Source: Candidatus Levyibacteriota bacterium (lineage in GTDB: Bacteria; Patescibacteriota; Microgenomatia; Levybacterales; UBA12049). Taken from it: a stretch of DNA of 35,751 bases. The stretch covers positions 1-35,751 of the forward strand of contig DAIDHK010000002.1 in NCBI GenBank assembly GCA_027459725.1, in the 5' to 3' direction. Below are positions 1 through 7,747 of the stretch, in pieces (within the stretch, counting starts at the first letter, position 1; every line of letters begins with the position of its first letter). Both the position numbers and the translations under genes were made by a program. Under the pieces are notes generated by a model. It searched no databases, was not told where the DNA came from, and saw nothing but the letters and a program-made list of their open reading frames with translations.

Positions 1-82
1 TTACGATATGATAATCGCATTGATATACACAGTGCGAAATATGTATCAACCCCATACTTGCATTCTACCGCAAAAAAAGTGC

Positions 83-119
83 AGGGAATACTCCATCCCT
101 CGACCTTACGGTCGGGGAT
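83..119. other. Imperfect hairpin in the gene-free left edge
   Basis: Bases 95-99 pair with 115-119 and 101-105 with 110-114, giving a 10-bp stem with one bulged T at 100 and a TTAC loop. Bases 83-87 (AGGGA) could instead pair with 96-100 (TCCCT), so two mutually exclusive foldings exist. No T-tract follows on either strand, so it is not a standard terminator. The rest of 1-250 shows no convincing gene. One frame stays open from base 1 to a TAA at 121-123 (about 40 codons) without a recognisable motif. It could be the subterminal hairpin of an IS200/IS605-type element lying to the left, but no transposase is visible. Confidence 0.35.
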
Positions 120-249
120 TTAAGTAAGGAGTTGTTAAAATATATGCTGCAGGCTAGTTCATGAGAGGTTCTAATACGAAATGAGAGCCATCTACAATTC
201 TTCTTTCTTGCTTTAATATGAAATATTAAAAATTAACTGACTCTTAGTG

Positions 250-320
250 AGCGGGATACGAGAATTGAACTCGCTTCTCTACCTTGGGAAGGTAGCATAC
301 TACCGGTGTACTAATCCCGC
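250..320 (-). tRNA. tRNA-Gly (anticodon CCC)
   Basis: Read on the minus strand, a 7-bp acceptor stem (GCGGGAT / ATCCCGC), an anticodon stem CTACC/GGTAG around the loop TTCCCAA, and a T arm with TTCAATT form a cloverleaf. The loop places CCC at positions 34-36, decoding GGG glycine codons. The discriminator base is U, as usual for bacterial tRNA-Gly. No CCA is encoded after it. Confidence 0.93.
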
Positions 321-445
321 AAATTTATAGATTCTCCATCATTCTACCTCCCAACTAAAGAGTGAACTAGAACGAATTGATTACAACAACCAGATACTGT
401 TTTAATTAAAAAACAACAGTATAAATTCTAATTTCCTATTTGCTT

Positions 446-473
446 ATTATAACCTGAAAGAAAAAAAATACAA
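446..473 (-). promoter_or_regulatory. Possible sigma70 promoter toward tRNA-Gly
   Basis: On the minus strand TTGTAT (468-473), a 16-nt spacer and TATAAT (446-451) form a good promoter. It lies between the LysM gene stop and tRNA-Gly and would give a leader of about 120 nt before the tRNA. That leader contains an 8-bp inverted repeat (394-401 with 415-422). Confidence 0.45.
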
Positions 474-493
474 TGTGATACTAGAGAAAAATA

Positions 494-1240
494 TTACCGA
501 GGAATAGTGAGTTCATTTCCTGAAAAAATTAAATCAGGATTCCTAAGATGATTAGATTGTGCAATTTTTGTCCACATATATCCATTATTATATGCTCTTA
601 CTGCAATATTCCATAGATTATCACCTTTCTGCACTGTATAGTGATCACCTGAAATGGCATTACCAACTGTCTGATTTGACTGTTGTGTAACAATTTGAGT
701 AGAGTCATTCGTGGACGATGGTTGAATTGGTTTTTCTGCTGGTAAAATGAGAACATCTCCTTTAAAAATCATACCTGGGTTGGCTAAATGATTAACCTTG
801 GCAATATCTACCCAATTATAACCGCTTCCATAATGATTAAGTGAAATATCCCAGAGATCATCATCAGCTTGAACAGTGTATTTTTCTTCTTTCACAATTT
901 TTTCTGGCTGAACGTGTTTGGGAACTGATGTGGGTTTGATTGTGGGTAAAGAAATCATGGTTGGTTTGGGAGTGGGTTTAGTAACGTGGCTCACTGGTGA
1001 TTGAGTAACAGAAACTCTCTGAACAAGTTGTGTTGGAGCTATGCTGATAGAAGACGTTTCCTGTCTTAAAGTAGGATTTGTATGCTTGCCTCGAACTAAA
1101 GTGATTAAAAGGAGAGAAGCAAGAATCACAACTACAATACCAAGTATAAGACTGGTATAAGATTCATCAAGACGTAATAATTCACCCCAATCAATTGATC
1201 TATTTTTTTTGTTTTTATTTGCTGATTTTCTGCCTGGCAT
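494..1240 (-). CDS. Membrane-anchored protein with two LysM domains
   Basis: The 248-residue protein has a basic N-terminus, one transmembrane helix at about residues 29-49, a Pro/Thr/Ser-rich linker, and two LysM repeats at about 121-167 and 201-247. Both repeats begin YTVQ and contain the DxLW pattern. LysM binds GlcNAc-containing glycans, so the protein probably tethers the membrane to peptidoglycan; no hydrolase domain is present. The ATG at 1238-1240 is chosen because it follows an AAAGGA Shine-Dalgarno with 9-nt spacing. The frame stays open further upstream only because it runs through the tRNA-Asp gene. It lies 37 nt downstream of tRNA-Asp on the same strand and may be co-transcribed with it. 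Confidence 0.88.
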   Translation of the reverse strand: MPGRKSANKNKKNRSIDWGELLRLDESYTSLILGIVVVILASLLLITLVRGKHTNPTLRQETSSISIAPTQLVQRVSVTQSPVSHVTKPTPKPTMISLPTIKPTSVPKHVQPEKIVKEEKYTVQADDDLWDISLNHYGSGYNWVDIAKVNHLANPGMIFKGDVLILPAEKPIQPSSTNDSTQIVTQQSNQTVGNAISGDHYTVQKGDNLWNIAVRAYNNGYMWTKIAQSNHLRNPDLIFSGNELTIPR

Positions 1241-1277
1241 AGATTTACATCCTTTGGGCAGAATTATAAATAAGCTG

Positions 1278-1351
1278 CGGGGCCAACGGGACTCGAACCC
1301 GCGACCTCCTCCGTGACAGGGAGGCGCTCTAACCAACTGAGCTACGACCCC
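1278..1351 (-). tRNA. tRNA-Asp (anticodon GTC)
   Basis: The minus strand folds into a full cloverleaf: acceptor GGGGTCG paired with the 3' arm, D arm GCTC...GAGC, anticodon stem CCTCC/GGAGG around CTGTCAC (anticodon GTC), and T arm with TTCGAGT. The discriminator is G, as expected for tRNA-Asp. No CCA is encoded. Translating through it produces a spurious N-terminal extension of the LysM protein. Confidence 0.96.
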
Positions 1352-1463
1352 AAAACAGTTATTAGTCATTGGTCGCTAGTCCAAAAACCTAAACTATCGT
1401 GTTAATTTTAACAAACTATTGGCTTGGGGTCAATCGATACTCTACTTTTTCCAGGCTCAATGA

Positions 1464-1498
1464 TTGCAAACTCGAGTTCAAAAGTATAAACTATCAAT
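1464..1498 (+). promoter_or_regulatory. Leaderless-type promoter of polX
   Basis: TTGCAA (1464-1469), a 17-nt spacer and TAAACT (1487-1492) are followed by 6 nt and then the GTG start at 1499. This geometry puts the expected +1 on the first base of the start codon. TATAAA at 1485-1490 is an overlapping alternative -10. No Shine-Dalgarno is present. Confidence 0.55.
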
Positions 1499-3262
1499 GT
1501 GAACAATAAGTCAATTGCTAATCTTTTAAATAAAGTTGCTGTTGCTTATTCAATCAAAGACGAGAAAAAATTTCGCTTTCAAATTCTGGCATATCAAAAA
1601 GCTGCCGATGTTATTTCCAACGAAGTTCGTGAAGTTAGTGATTTATATAAAGAAAACAAGCTTAATACTATCCCCGGCGTAGGAGCCTCTCTGCAAAAAC
1701 ATTTGGAAGAGCTCTGTAAAACAGGCCATGTTTATCAATATGAAACAGTATTAAAAGACATTCCTGAAGCTGTTTTTCCTCTACTTGATCTTCCTACCAT
1801 TGGACCTAAAACAGCATTTAAGCTTGTCTCCGCTTTTAAACTTAAAGATCCTACGACAGTACTAAAAGATTTGTTAGAGATAGCTAAGGCTGGCCGAATC
1901 GCACAAATGGAAGGTTTTGGTGAAAAATCTCAAAGTGAAATAATCAAAACAATTGAACAGGCTAATTTAATTGACAAAGCTGCAGAGCGAATGACCCTAC
2001 CCTTTGCATCACAAATGGCGGATCAACTGATTGAATATATGCGCAAATGCAAAGATGTAAAGGAAATTTATACTTTGGGCAGTTTGCGACGCCGGATGGA
2101 AACCATTGGAGATATAGATATCGCAGTGGCTACTGATAATGCCACAAGTGTTCTGGATCATTTTGTCAACTACCCTTACAAGTCCCGTTTGCTTGATAAA
2201 GGAGATGTATCTGCTTCTATTTTAGCCTCTAATGGCCGGCGCGTTGATATAAAAACACAGTCCGCACAATCATTTGGTGCGATGTTACAGCATTTTACAG
2301 GTAATAAAGAACACAATGTTCACCTTCGTGAAATAGCCATCAAAAAAGGAATGTCTTTATCTGAAAAAGGAATAAAATTTTCCAATACTGGTAAAATAAA
2401 AGAGTATAAAACTGAAAAAGAATTATATCAGGCATTAGGCATGCAGTGGATTCCACCCGAAATGCGTGAAGATGCTGGAGAAATTGAACTTGCTCAAAAA
2501 CATGCTATTCCTCATTTAGTTGAATTAAAAGATATAAAAGGAGAATTTCATATCCATTCCAGCTTTAATATTGAACCAAGTCATGATCTAGGAATAAACG
2601 ACTTTTCCACAATGCTAAAAAAAGCTAAGGAATTAAATTATAAATATTTAGGTTTTTCAGAGCACAATCCTAGTGTTTCCAAACATACCAGCGAGGACAT
2701 CTATAAGTTAATTAAAATGAGAAATACATACTTGGATAATAGCTGTTCGAACACTATTGGTGTTCGCGTACTTAATTTACTCGAAACTGACATTCTTACC
2801 GATGGTAGATTAGCAATTGATGATAAAAGCTTGTCTCTATTAGATGCAAGTATTGTTTCTATACATAGTTCGTTCCAAATGGATAAAGAAACAATGACCA
2901 ACAGAATTATTAAAGGACTATCAAATCCTAAAGCAAAAATCTTAGCTCATCCTACAGGAAGAATAATTAATAGCCGCCCAGGTTACCAGGCCGACTGGGA
3001 TAAAATTTTTAGATACTGTCAACAAAATAACAAGGCACTAGAAATTAATGCATATCCTACCCGCCTGGATTTAATTAGCAATTTAGTTAGAAAAGCTAGA
3101 GAATATAAATTGAAGTTTACTATCGATACTGACAGCCATGCAGTAGACCAAATGAACCTGATGCAGTATGGTGTGGATGTGGCTAGAAAGGGATGGCTGA
3201 CAAGAAATGATATAATAAATTGCTTAGATTACCAAGATGTTATAAAATGGATGAGTAAGTAA
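1499..3262 (+). CDS. polX: Family X DNA polymerase with C-terminal PHP domain (PolX)
   Basis: This 587-residue protein matches bacterial PolX, a gap-filling polymerase of base-excision repair with a PHP nuclease domain. Helix-hairpin-helix motifs appear near residues 57-70 and 98-110. The nucleotidyltransferase motif GSLRRR...GDIDIAV sits near 194-210, with likely catalytic D205 and D207 and a third Asp at 250. The PHP domain starts around 349 with HIH (H351, H353), then SEHN near 387-390 and DSHA near the C-terminus. The Ser-Asp-Gly that usually follows the HxH motif in PHP domains is replaced by a sequence without an Asp at that position, so nuclease activity is uncertain. The start is GTG, chosen from promoter geometry; no Shine-Dalgarno is seen. 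lemA follows closely. Confidence 0.93.
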   Translation: MNNKSIANLLNKVAVAYSIKDEKKFRFQILAYQKAADVISNEVREVSDLYKENKLNTIPGVGASLQKHLEELCKTGHVYQYETVLKDIPEAVFPLLDLPTIGPKTAFKLVSAFKLKDPTTVLKDLLEIAKAGRIAQMEGFGEKSQSEIIKTIEQANLIDKAAERMTLPFASQMADQLIEYMRKCKDVKEIYTLGSLRRRMETIGDIDIAVATDNATSVLDHFVNYPYKSRLLDKGDVSASILASNGRRVDIKTQSAQSFGAMLQHFTGNKEHNVHLREIAIKKGMSLSEKGIKFSNTGKIKEYKTEKELYQALGMQWIPPEMREDAGEIELAQKHAIPHLVELKDIKGEFHIHSSFNIEPSHDLGINDFSTMLKKAKELNYKYLGFSEHNPSVSKHTSEDIYKLIKMRNTYLDNSCSNTIGVRVLNLLETDILTDGRLAIDDKSLSLLDASIVSIHSSFQMDKETMTNRIIKGLSNPKAKILAHPTGRIINSRPGYQADWDKIFRYCQQNNKALEINAYPTRLDLISNLVRKAREYKLKFTIDTDSHAVDQMNLMQYGVDVARKGWLTRNDIINCLDYQDVIKWMSK

Positions 3263-3281
3263 GGAGGTGAATTTACACAAG

Positions 3282-3833
3282 ATGTCCGCAACTTTAATTA
3301 TTATTTTGATCGTAGCGGTTGTATTAATTTTCATATGGATGTTATACAACGGCTTGATAACTGCCAAGATTAGAGTCTCAGAAGCTTTTTCACAAATTGA
3401 TGTTCAGCTAAAACGACGAACAGATTTAATTCCTAATCTAGTAGAAACTGTAAAAGGTTATGCAGCGCATGAAAAGACAGTTTTCGAAGATGTTACTAAA
3501 GCCAGAACTAGTTTAATGTCTGCTCAAGGAACAGCAGCCAAAGCTGAAGCAAATAATCAGCTTAGTCAAACTCTTAAGTCATTATTCGCAGTCGCTGAAA
3601 ACTACCCTGACTTAAAAGCTAGTAATAACTTTATGGAATTACAGCAGGAATTATCTGATACAGAAAACAAGATCGCATATTCTAGACAATTTTATAATTC
3701 AACTGTTCAGGATTACAATACAAAGCTTCAGATTTTTCCTAACGTAATTTTTGCCAGAATGCTTAACTTTCAGCCAGCAGAATTCTTTGCTGCTACTGAT
3801 GAAGAGAAAAAAGCTGTTCAGGTAAAATTTTAA
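3282..3833 (+). CDS. lemA: LemA family membrane protein
   Basis: The 183-residue protein has an N-terminal signal-anchor helix (about residues 3-24) followed by the helical LemA domain with the typical [17 protein letters not shown] stretch. LemA proteins have no settled biochemical role and often sit next to HtpX-type proteases, as here. The start is set at ATG 3282. The in-frame GTG at 3267 overlaps an exceptionally strong Shine-Dalgarno (AAGGAGGTGA, 3261-3270) that directly follows the polX stop. The spacing from GGAGG to ATG is 14 nt, longer than usual. Confidence 0.92.
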   Translation: MSATLIIILIVAVVLIFIWMLYNGLITAKIRVSEAFSQIDVQLKRRTDLIPNLVETVKGYAAHEKTVFEDVTKARTSLMSAQGTAAKAEANNQLSQTLKSLFAVAENYPDLKASNNFMELQQELSDTENKIAYSRQFYNSTVQDYNTKLQIFPNVIFARMLNFQPAEFFAATDEEKKAVQVKF

Positions 3834-3834
3834 A

Positions 3835-3897
3835 GATCGACCAGACGTCATTGTAGGCATAAAAATATTTTTTAAACTTGCAGTGACGTATTCGATC
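3835..3897. repeat. Interrupted inverted repeat between lemA and htpX
   Basis: GATCGA (3835-3840) pairs with TCGATC (3892-3897), and ACGTCA (3845-3850) pairs with TGACGT (3884-3889), enclosing an AT-rich loop of about 33 nt. The right arm overlaps the probable -35 box of htpX. It could be an operator half-site pair or an RNA hairpin. No T-tract follows, so a simple terminator is unlikely. Confidence 0.5.
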
Positions 3898-3920
3898 AGT
3901 TTGTTATATTATTATCTAAA
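3883..3920 (+). promoter_or_regulatory. Probable near-leaderless promoter of htpX
   Basis: GTGACG (3883-3888), an 18-nt spacer and TATTAT (3907-3912) are followed by 8 nt and the htpX ATG. There is no Shine-Dalgarno. The -35 box lies inside the right arm of the inverted repeat, which suggests regulated transcription. Confidence 0.45.
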
Positions 3921-4820
3921 ATGAATATTTATAGTTCAATATCACAAAATAAATGGAAGACATGGCTAATTATGGCCTTATTTGTTTTGCTAATCACTAC
4001 GGTAGCATTTGTATATGGTAAAGCAATCGGCGATCCTATAACTTTTGTTGCTTTAGCCTTTATTATCTCTGGTTTTATGAGTCTGGGAAGTTATTACTGG
4101 TCAGATCAGTTAGTAATTGCTACTACTGGCGCTAAGGAAATACAGCAGAAAGATAATCCTGAATTGTTTCATACTGTAGAGAACCTATGTATAGGTGATG
4201 GCTTAACTATGCCCAAAGTCTATATTCTCAATGATCCTTCACCTAATGCTTTTGCTACCGGACGCGATCCGAAACATGCAGCTGTTTGTGTTACTTCAGG
4301 ACTACTACAGAGATTAAACAAAGTAGAATTAGAAGGTGTTCTTGCACACGAGCTGTCACACATCAAAGATTATGATACCAGATTAATGGCTATCGTAGCT
4401 ATATTAGTCGGATTTATAGCAATTCTGGCCGATTTGTTTATGCGTAATTTGTGGTGGGGAGGCTTAAGAGATAACGAAAGAGAAGGTAATCGCAGTCAGG
4501 GCATTTTTTTATTGATCGGCATAGTTTTTGCCATTCTCTCCCCAATTGTTGCTACTTTAATTCAATTAGCTGTCTCCCGCAAACGTGAATTTCTAGCAGA
4601 CGCCGCTGGAGCCTTATTGACCCGTTATCCAGAAGGTCTGGCCAGTGCTTTGGAAAAGATTTCTTCTGATCCAAGACCTGTAAAAAATGCCAGCAATGCT
4701 ACAGCACACTTGTTTATCGCTAATCCTTTCAAAGGCAAGTCAACAGGTGCGTGGTTTGCCTCTTTGTTTGATACTCACCCCCCCATTGAAGAACGCATTA
4801 AAATCCTAAGATCAATGTAA
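3921..4820 (+). CDS. htpX: HtpX-type membrane zinc metalloprotease
   Basis: The 299-residue M48-family protease has two N-terminal transmembrane helices (about 14-30 and 40-57), the zinc motif HELSH followed by IKDYD, two further helices near 154-174 and 194-216, and the third-ligand Glu in the motif SRKREFLADA. HtpX acts in membrane-protein quality control with its active site on the cytoplasmic side. All catalytic features are present and the length is normal. It follows lemA by 87 nt, with its own promoter inside an inverted repeat, so it may be expressed both with and separately from lemA. Confidence 0.95.
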   Translation: MNIYSSISQNKWKTWLIMALFVLLITTVAFVYGKAIGDPITFVALAFIISGFMSLGSYYWSDQLVIATTGAKEIQQKDNPELFHTVENLCIGDGLTMPKVYILNDPSPNAFATGRDPKHAAVCVTSGLLQRLNKVELEGVLAHELSHIKDYDTRLMAIVAILVGFIAILADLFMRNLWWGGLRDNEREGNRSQGIFLLIGIVFAILSPIVATLIQLAVSRKREFLADAAGALLTRYPEGLASALEKISSDPRPVKNASNATAHLFIANPFKGKSTGAWFASLFDTHPPIEERIKILRSM

Positions 4821-4821
4821 A

Positions 4822-4860
4822 TTGATTTCTTAATTGTGCGAGTATATAATTCAAATTACT
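4822..4860 (+). promoter_or_regulatory. Strong sigma70 promoter just upstream of the small winged-helix gene
   Basis: TTGATT (4822-4827), an exact 17-nt spacer and TATAAT (4845-4850) are followed by 10 nt and ATG 4861. The expected 5' leader is about 4 nt, too short for a Shine-Dalgarno. The in-frame GTG at 4834 lies inside the promoter spacer and cannot be the start if this promoter is used. Confidence 0.65.
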
Positions 4861-5181
4861 ATGAGATTTACTGAGATATATGATCATCGTCCTCGAAAAG
4901 TTGTTCATCTTACTAACAATGAAGCCTGGGTTCTATGGGGCTTTGATAAAGGTAGAATTACTCCTTATGCACTATCTAAACAAATACACATGTTACCTTC
5001 TAATACCTATCGTGCAGTCGGAGGCTTAGAACAACAAAGATTAGTAGCTGCGTATAATCTCTCAGGTGAAAAGGAATTAACTAAATGGGGTCGTCAAGTT
5101 AGGAATGTTATTCTCAAACCGAATGGACGGCAAGCTAGAACAATAAATGTCCAGATCTCCGAATCTGATATAACTCTTTAG
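4861..5181 (+). CDS. Small probable winged-helix DNA-binding protein
   Basis: The 106-residue soluble protein is not assignable to a named family. Its middle (about residues 20-75) reads like a winged helix: TNNEAWVLWGF, then a helix-turn-helix-like ITPYALSKQIHMLPSNTYRAV, then LEQQRLVAAYNLSG as a possible wing, followed by LTKWGRQV. This resembles MarR/PadR-like regulators and would suggest a transcription factor. The basic C-terminal part supports nucleic-acid binding. It has its own promoter and precedes murT by 25 nt. Function and targets are inferred only from this pattern. Confidence 0.6.
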   Translation: MRFTEIYDHRPRKVVHLTNNEAWVLWGFDKGRITPYALSKQIHMLPSNTYRAVGGLEQQRLVAAYNLSGEKELTKWGRQVRNVILKPNGRQARTINVQISESDITL

Positions 5182-5192
5182 CTTATATCCTG

Positions 5193-5206
5193 TATAATAA
5201 TCCAAG
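5193..5206 (+). promoter_or_regulatory. -10 element just upstream of murT
   Basis: A perfect TATAAT (5193-5198) lies 8 nt before the murT ATG. No clear -35 box is seen at the usual distance and there is no Shine-Dalgarno, consistent with near-leaderless transcription of murT-gatD. Confidence 0.5.
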
Positions 5207-6508
5207 ATGAACTTACTAGCGATTTTACTTGGGCAATTTATTAGCTTTATTTCTCGCTCATTCAACCTTGGCAACGGATCCACCTGGCCAGGACATTTAG
5301 CTCTCAAACTAAACCACCATTTTATCTCTTCTTTACTTAAAAACTCCAAGACTCAAATCGTGCTCATTGCAGGTACCAACGGCAAAACGACGACTTCCCT
5401 GCTTATAAAAACGATTCTGGAAAGTAATGGTAAAACAACAATCCATAACTCATCTGGAGCAAATTTGCTCAATGGAATAGCTTCAGCTTTGGTTTTACAA
5501 TCCAGCTGGACAGGAAAATTGAACACAGATTATGCTATCTTTGAAGTTGATGAGAATGCTTTATCTAAAGTTCTACAGGAAATAGATCCACAATACGTCC
5601 TGCTACTAAATTTGTTCCGTGATCAGCTAGACAGATATGGCGAGGTAGCCAATGTAGCTAAAAAATGGGCAGAAGCACTTAAAGATGAACCAACGATAAG
5701 TCTAATACTAAACGCTGATGACCCACAAATCGCTTTTATCGGCCAGCAACTTTTTAACCATAAAAAAGTACAATATTTTGGTCTCTCGCAACAAGGGATA
5801 AATACCCCCGAACATGCTGCTGATTCAACATATTGTCCACGTTGCGGAACCAAACTAAACTATAAAACTGTCTATTATTCACACATAGGTAATTGGGAAT
5901 GCCCGCACTGTCAATTAAAACAACCTCAAACTACTATTGAAGACTTCCCGTATATGCCTTTGGAAGGCCTCTACAATGTCTACAACACACTCGCAGCCGT
6001 TTTATTGTGTAAAGACCTGGATTTATCGGAGAAGCAAATTGAAGCAGGTTTAAAAAGCTTTAATCCAGCCTTCGGAAGACAAGAGAAGATCGAGTACGCT
6101 GGTAAACAACTGCAATTTTTTCTTTCTAAAAACCCAACCGGATTTAACCAGTCAATTCAAACTATTCGTTCTCTCAATGCCAAAACCATTCTATTAGCTT
6201 TAAATGACCGATTTGCTGATGGTACTGATGTGTCATGGATTTGGGACGTAGATTTTGAGAAGCTTTCGGATTTTGCCGATAATATTATTATTACAGGCGA
6301 CCGGGCATATGATTTAGCCGTCCGGTTGAAATATAGCCGACAAAAAATGACTAATGAAAAATTAAAAGTTAATATAGAAACAGATCTAAATACAAGTATA
6401 CAAAGAGCATTAGGATCGACAGCTCAAACAGAGACACTATTTATACTGCCAACATATACAGCTATGCTTGATATACGTAAAATTGTGAGCGGAAGAAAAA
6501 TTTTATGA
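5207..6508 (+). CDS. murT: MurT, Mur-ligase-like subunit of lipid II isoglutaminyl synthase
   Basis: The 433-residue protein has an ATP-binding Mur-ligase central domain with P-loop GTNGKTT (residues 56-62). A Cys4 zinc ribbon is inserted in it (C210, C213, C232, C235), which is characteristic of MurT, and a MurT-type C-terminal domain follows. With GatD it amidates the alpha-carboxyl of D-Glu in the lipid II stem peptide, using glutamine-derived ammonia and ATP. The gatD start overlaps its stop (ATGA), so the two subunits are translationally coupled. No Shine-Dalgarno precedes the ATG. Confidence 0.94.
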   Translation: MNLLAILLGQFISFISRSFNLGNGSTWPGHLALKLNHHFISSLLKNSKTQIVLIAGTNGKTTTSLLIKTILESNGKTTIHNSSGANLLNGIASALVLQSSWTGKLNTDYAIFEVDENALSKVLQEIDPQYVLLLNLFRDQLDRYGEVANVAKKWAEALKDEPTISLILNADDPQIAFIGQQLFNHKKVQYFGLSQQGINTPEHAADSTYCPRCGTKLNYKTVYYSHIGNWECPHCQLKQPQTTIEDFPYMPLEGLYNVYNTLAAVLLCKDLDLSEKQIEAGLKSFNPAFGRQEKIEYAGKQLQFFLSKNPTGFNQSIQTIRSLNAKTILLALNDRFADGTDVSWIWDVDFEKLSDFADNIIITGDRAYDLAVRLKYSRQKMTNEKLKVNIETDLNTSIQRALGSTAQTETLFILPTYTAMLDIRKIVSGRKIL

Positions 6509-7311
6509 CAAACACCCGTTTAAAAAACAATAACCTGTCTTCTATCCTCTATACGTTAAAAATCGGCTGGCTTTATCCTGACTTAATGAGTACTTATGGT
6601 GACAGAGGAAATATCATTGTTCTGCAAAAACGTTGCGAATGGCGAGGAATTGAGGCTAAGATTGAAAAAATAAGCGTTGGGAATGATATACAGAGACTGC
6701 AAACTGTTGATTTTATACTTATGGGCGGGGCCGAAGACAGACAACAAGAGATTGTCAGCAAAGATTTGAAGGCAGGTAAAGATAAAATATTAAGACAATT
6801 GATTGAAAATAAGATTCCAGGTTTGTATATCTGTGGGGCGTATCAATTTTTAGGTAAATATTATAAAGAAGCAAATGGAAATATCATTAACGGTCTAGGA
6901 ATATTTGACGTTTATACTGAAAACTCTGGATCAAATCATACCCGCCTCATAGGAGACATTGTTAGTCAAATAGACCCTGGCAATCCATTCTTTAACTTTG
7001 ATTCTTTAATCGGATTTGAAAACCATGGAGGCAGAACCTACCTAAGCAAAAATATTAAACCATTCGCTCAAGTTATTCGAGGTTTTGGTAATAACGGAAA
7101 AGACCAAACAGAGGGAGCAATTTATAAAAACTCAATCGGAACATATTTACATGGCCCACTCCTTTCCAAAAATCCTAAGCTGGCTGACTGTTTAATTAAA
7201 ACAGCGTTGACTGTTAAATATAAAAAGGAAATTAATCTGGAACCTTTGGATGATAACCTGGAAGATTCAGCCAGAAGAGTAATTGCATCGAGGCTTAAAC
7301 TTCAGTTATAA
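6505..7311 (+). CDS. gatD: GatD, glutaminase subunit of lipid II isoglutaminyl synthase
   Basis: The 268-residue CobB/CobQ-like class I glutamine amidotransferase carries its nucleophile Cys in YICGAYQ (C110) and the catalytic His in GTYLHGP (H216). It hydrolyses glutamine and passes ammonia to MurT. The start overlaps the murT stop by 4 nt. A GGAAG 9 nt upstream of the ATG may act as a Shine-Dalgarno. GAYQ replaces the more usual GGYQ after the nucleophile, a mild variation. Confidence 0.93.
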   Translation: MTNTRLKNNNLSSILYTLKIGWLYPDLMSTYGDRGNIIVLQKRCEWRGIEAKIEKISVGNDIQRLQTVDFILMGGAEDRQQEIVSKDLKAGKDKILRQLIENKIPGLYICGAYQFLGKYYKEANGNIINGLGIFDVYTENSGSNHTRLIGDIVSQIDPGNPFFNFDSLIGFENHGGRTYLSKNIKPFAQVIRGFGNNGKDQTEGAIYKNSIGTYLHGPLLSKNPKLADCLIKTALTVKYKKEINLEPLDDNLEDSARRVIASRLKLQL

Positions 7312-7324
7312 TAATTTTACTTCT
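7283..7324 (+). promoter_or_regulatory. Internal promoter for the Nudix-gatCAB chain
   Basis: TTGCAT (7283-7288), an 18-nt spacer and TATAAT (7307-7312) lie over the 3' end and stop codon of gatD, 12 nt before ATG 7325. The expected leader is about 6 nt. The TTG at 7283 that opens the longest frame is the -35 box itself. Confidence 0.5.
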
Positions 7325-7747
7325 ATGAATAAGAATATCTCTGTACGAGTAGTAGTTTACGGCTTTATATTAAACCAGAATGAAAAATTTCTATTGGTCG
7401 AAAGAGCCTCCTATGATTCCTTTCCTGGAATGTGGGAAATGCCGGGTGGGAATTTGGAATTAAAAGAACAGGCTACGATAGGTGCCGTTCGAGAAGTTAG
7501 AGAAGAAACTGAATTGAACGTATATTGTATTAAACCCGTCTCTGTTCATAGCAGCTTTAAAGATACGCACATGAAACAAGTTGTTAGAATTGCGTTTTTG
7601 TGTGAAATGGAAGATAATCAACAACAGGTTCGATTAAGCCCCGATCATTCTAATTTTCGCTGGGTAGATGTCAGCGAACTCCCTGAGAAAATTTCAACAT
7701 TTACATCATATACGATCCAAATGTTAAAAGAACAAAAAATCTTATGA
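7325..7747 (+). CDS. Nudix hydrolase
   Basis: The 140-residue protein shows a Nudix box starting at GGNLELKE and ending REVREETEL, which fits Gx5Ex7REUxEExGU except that the second conserved Gly is Glu. Nudix enzymes hydrolyse nucleoside diphosphate derivatives, such as oxidised dNTPs or nucleotide sugars. The substrate cannot be told from sequence. The family MutT/NUDT15-like pattern FPGMWEMPGG before the box suggests nucleotide sanitation. The ATG at 7325 is preferred to the longer TTG frame because a promoter occupies the upstream part. The gatC start overlaps its stop by 4 nt. Confidence 0.88.
   Translation: MNKNISVRVVVYGFILNQNEKFLLVERASYDSFPGMWEMPGGNLELKEQATIGAVREVREETELNVYCIKPVSVHSSFKDTHMKQVVRIAFLCEMEDNQQQVRLSPDHSNFRWVDVSELPEKISTFTSYTIQMLKEQKIL

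Noticed and set aside
394-422. 8-bp inverted repeat as a terminator for the LysM gene
   Set aside because: The T-run is in the loop and not after the stem, so it does not fit a Rho-independent terminator.
1241-1369. N-terminal extension of the LysM protein frame to 1369
   Set aside because: The extension is translated tRNA-Asp sequence; a good Shine-Dalgarno precedes the ATG at 1240.
3267-3281. GTG at 3267 as lemA start
   Set aside because: It overlaps the Shine-Dalgarno itself; ATG 3282 follows and leads straight into the signal-anchor helix.
5077-5349. 90-codon minus-strand frame across the murT promoter
   Set aside because: It is antisense to two well-supported genes and covers their promoter, with no domain or start signal.
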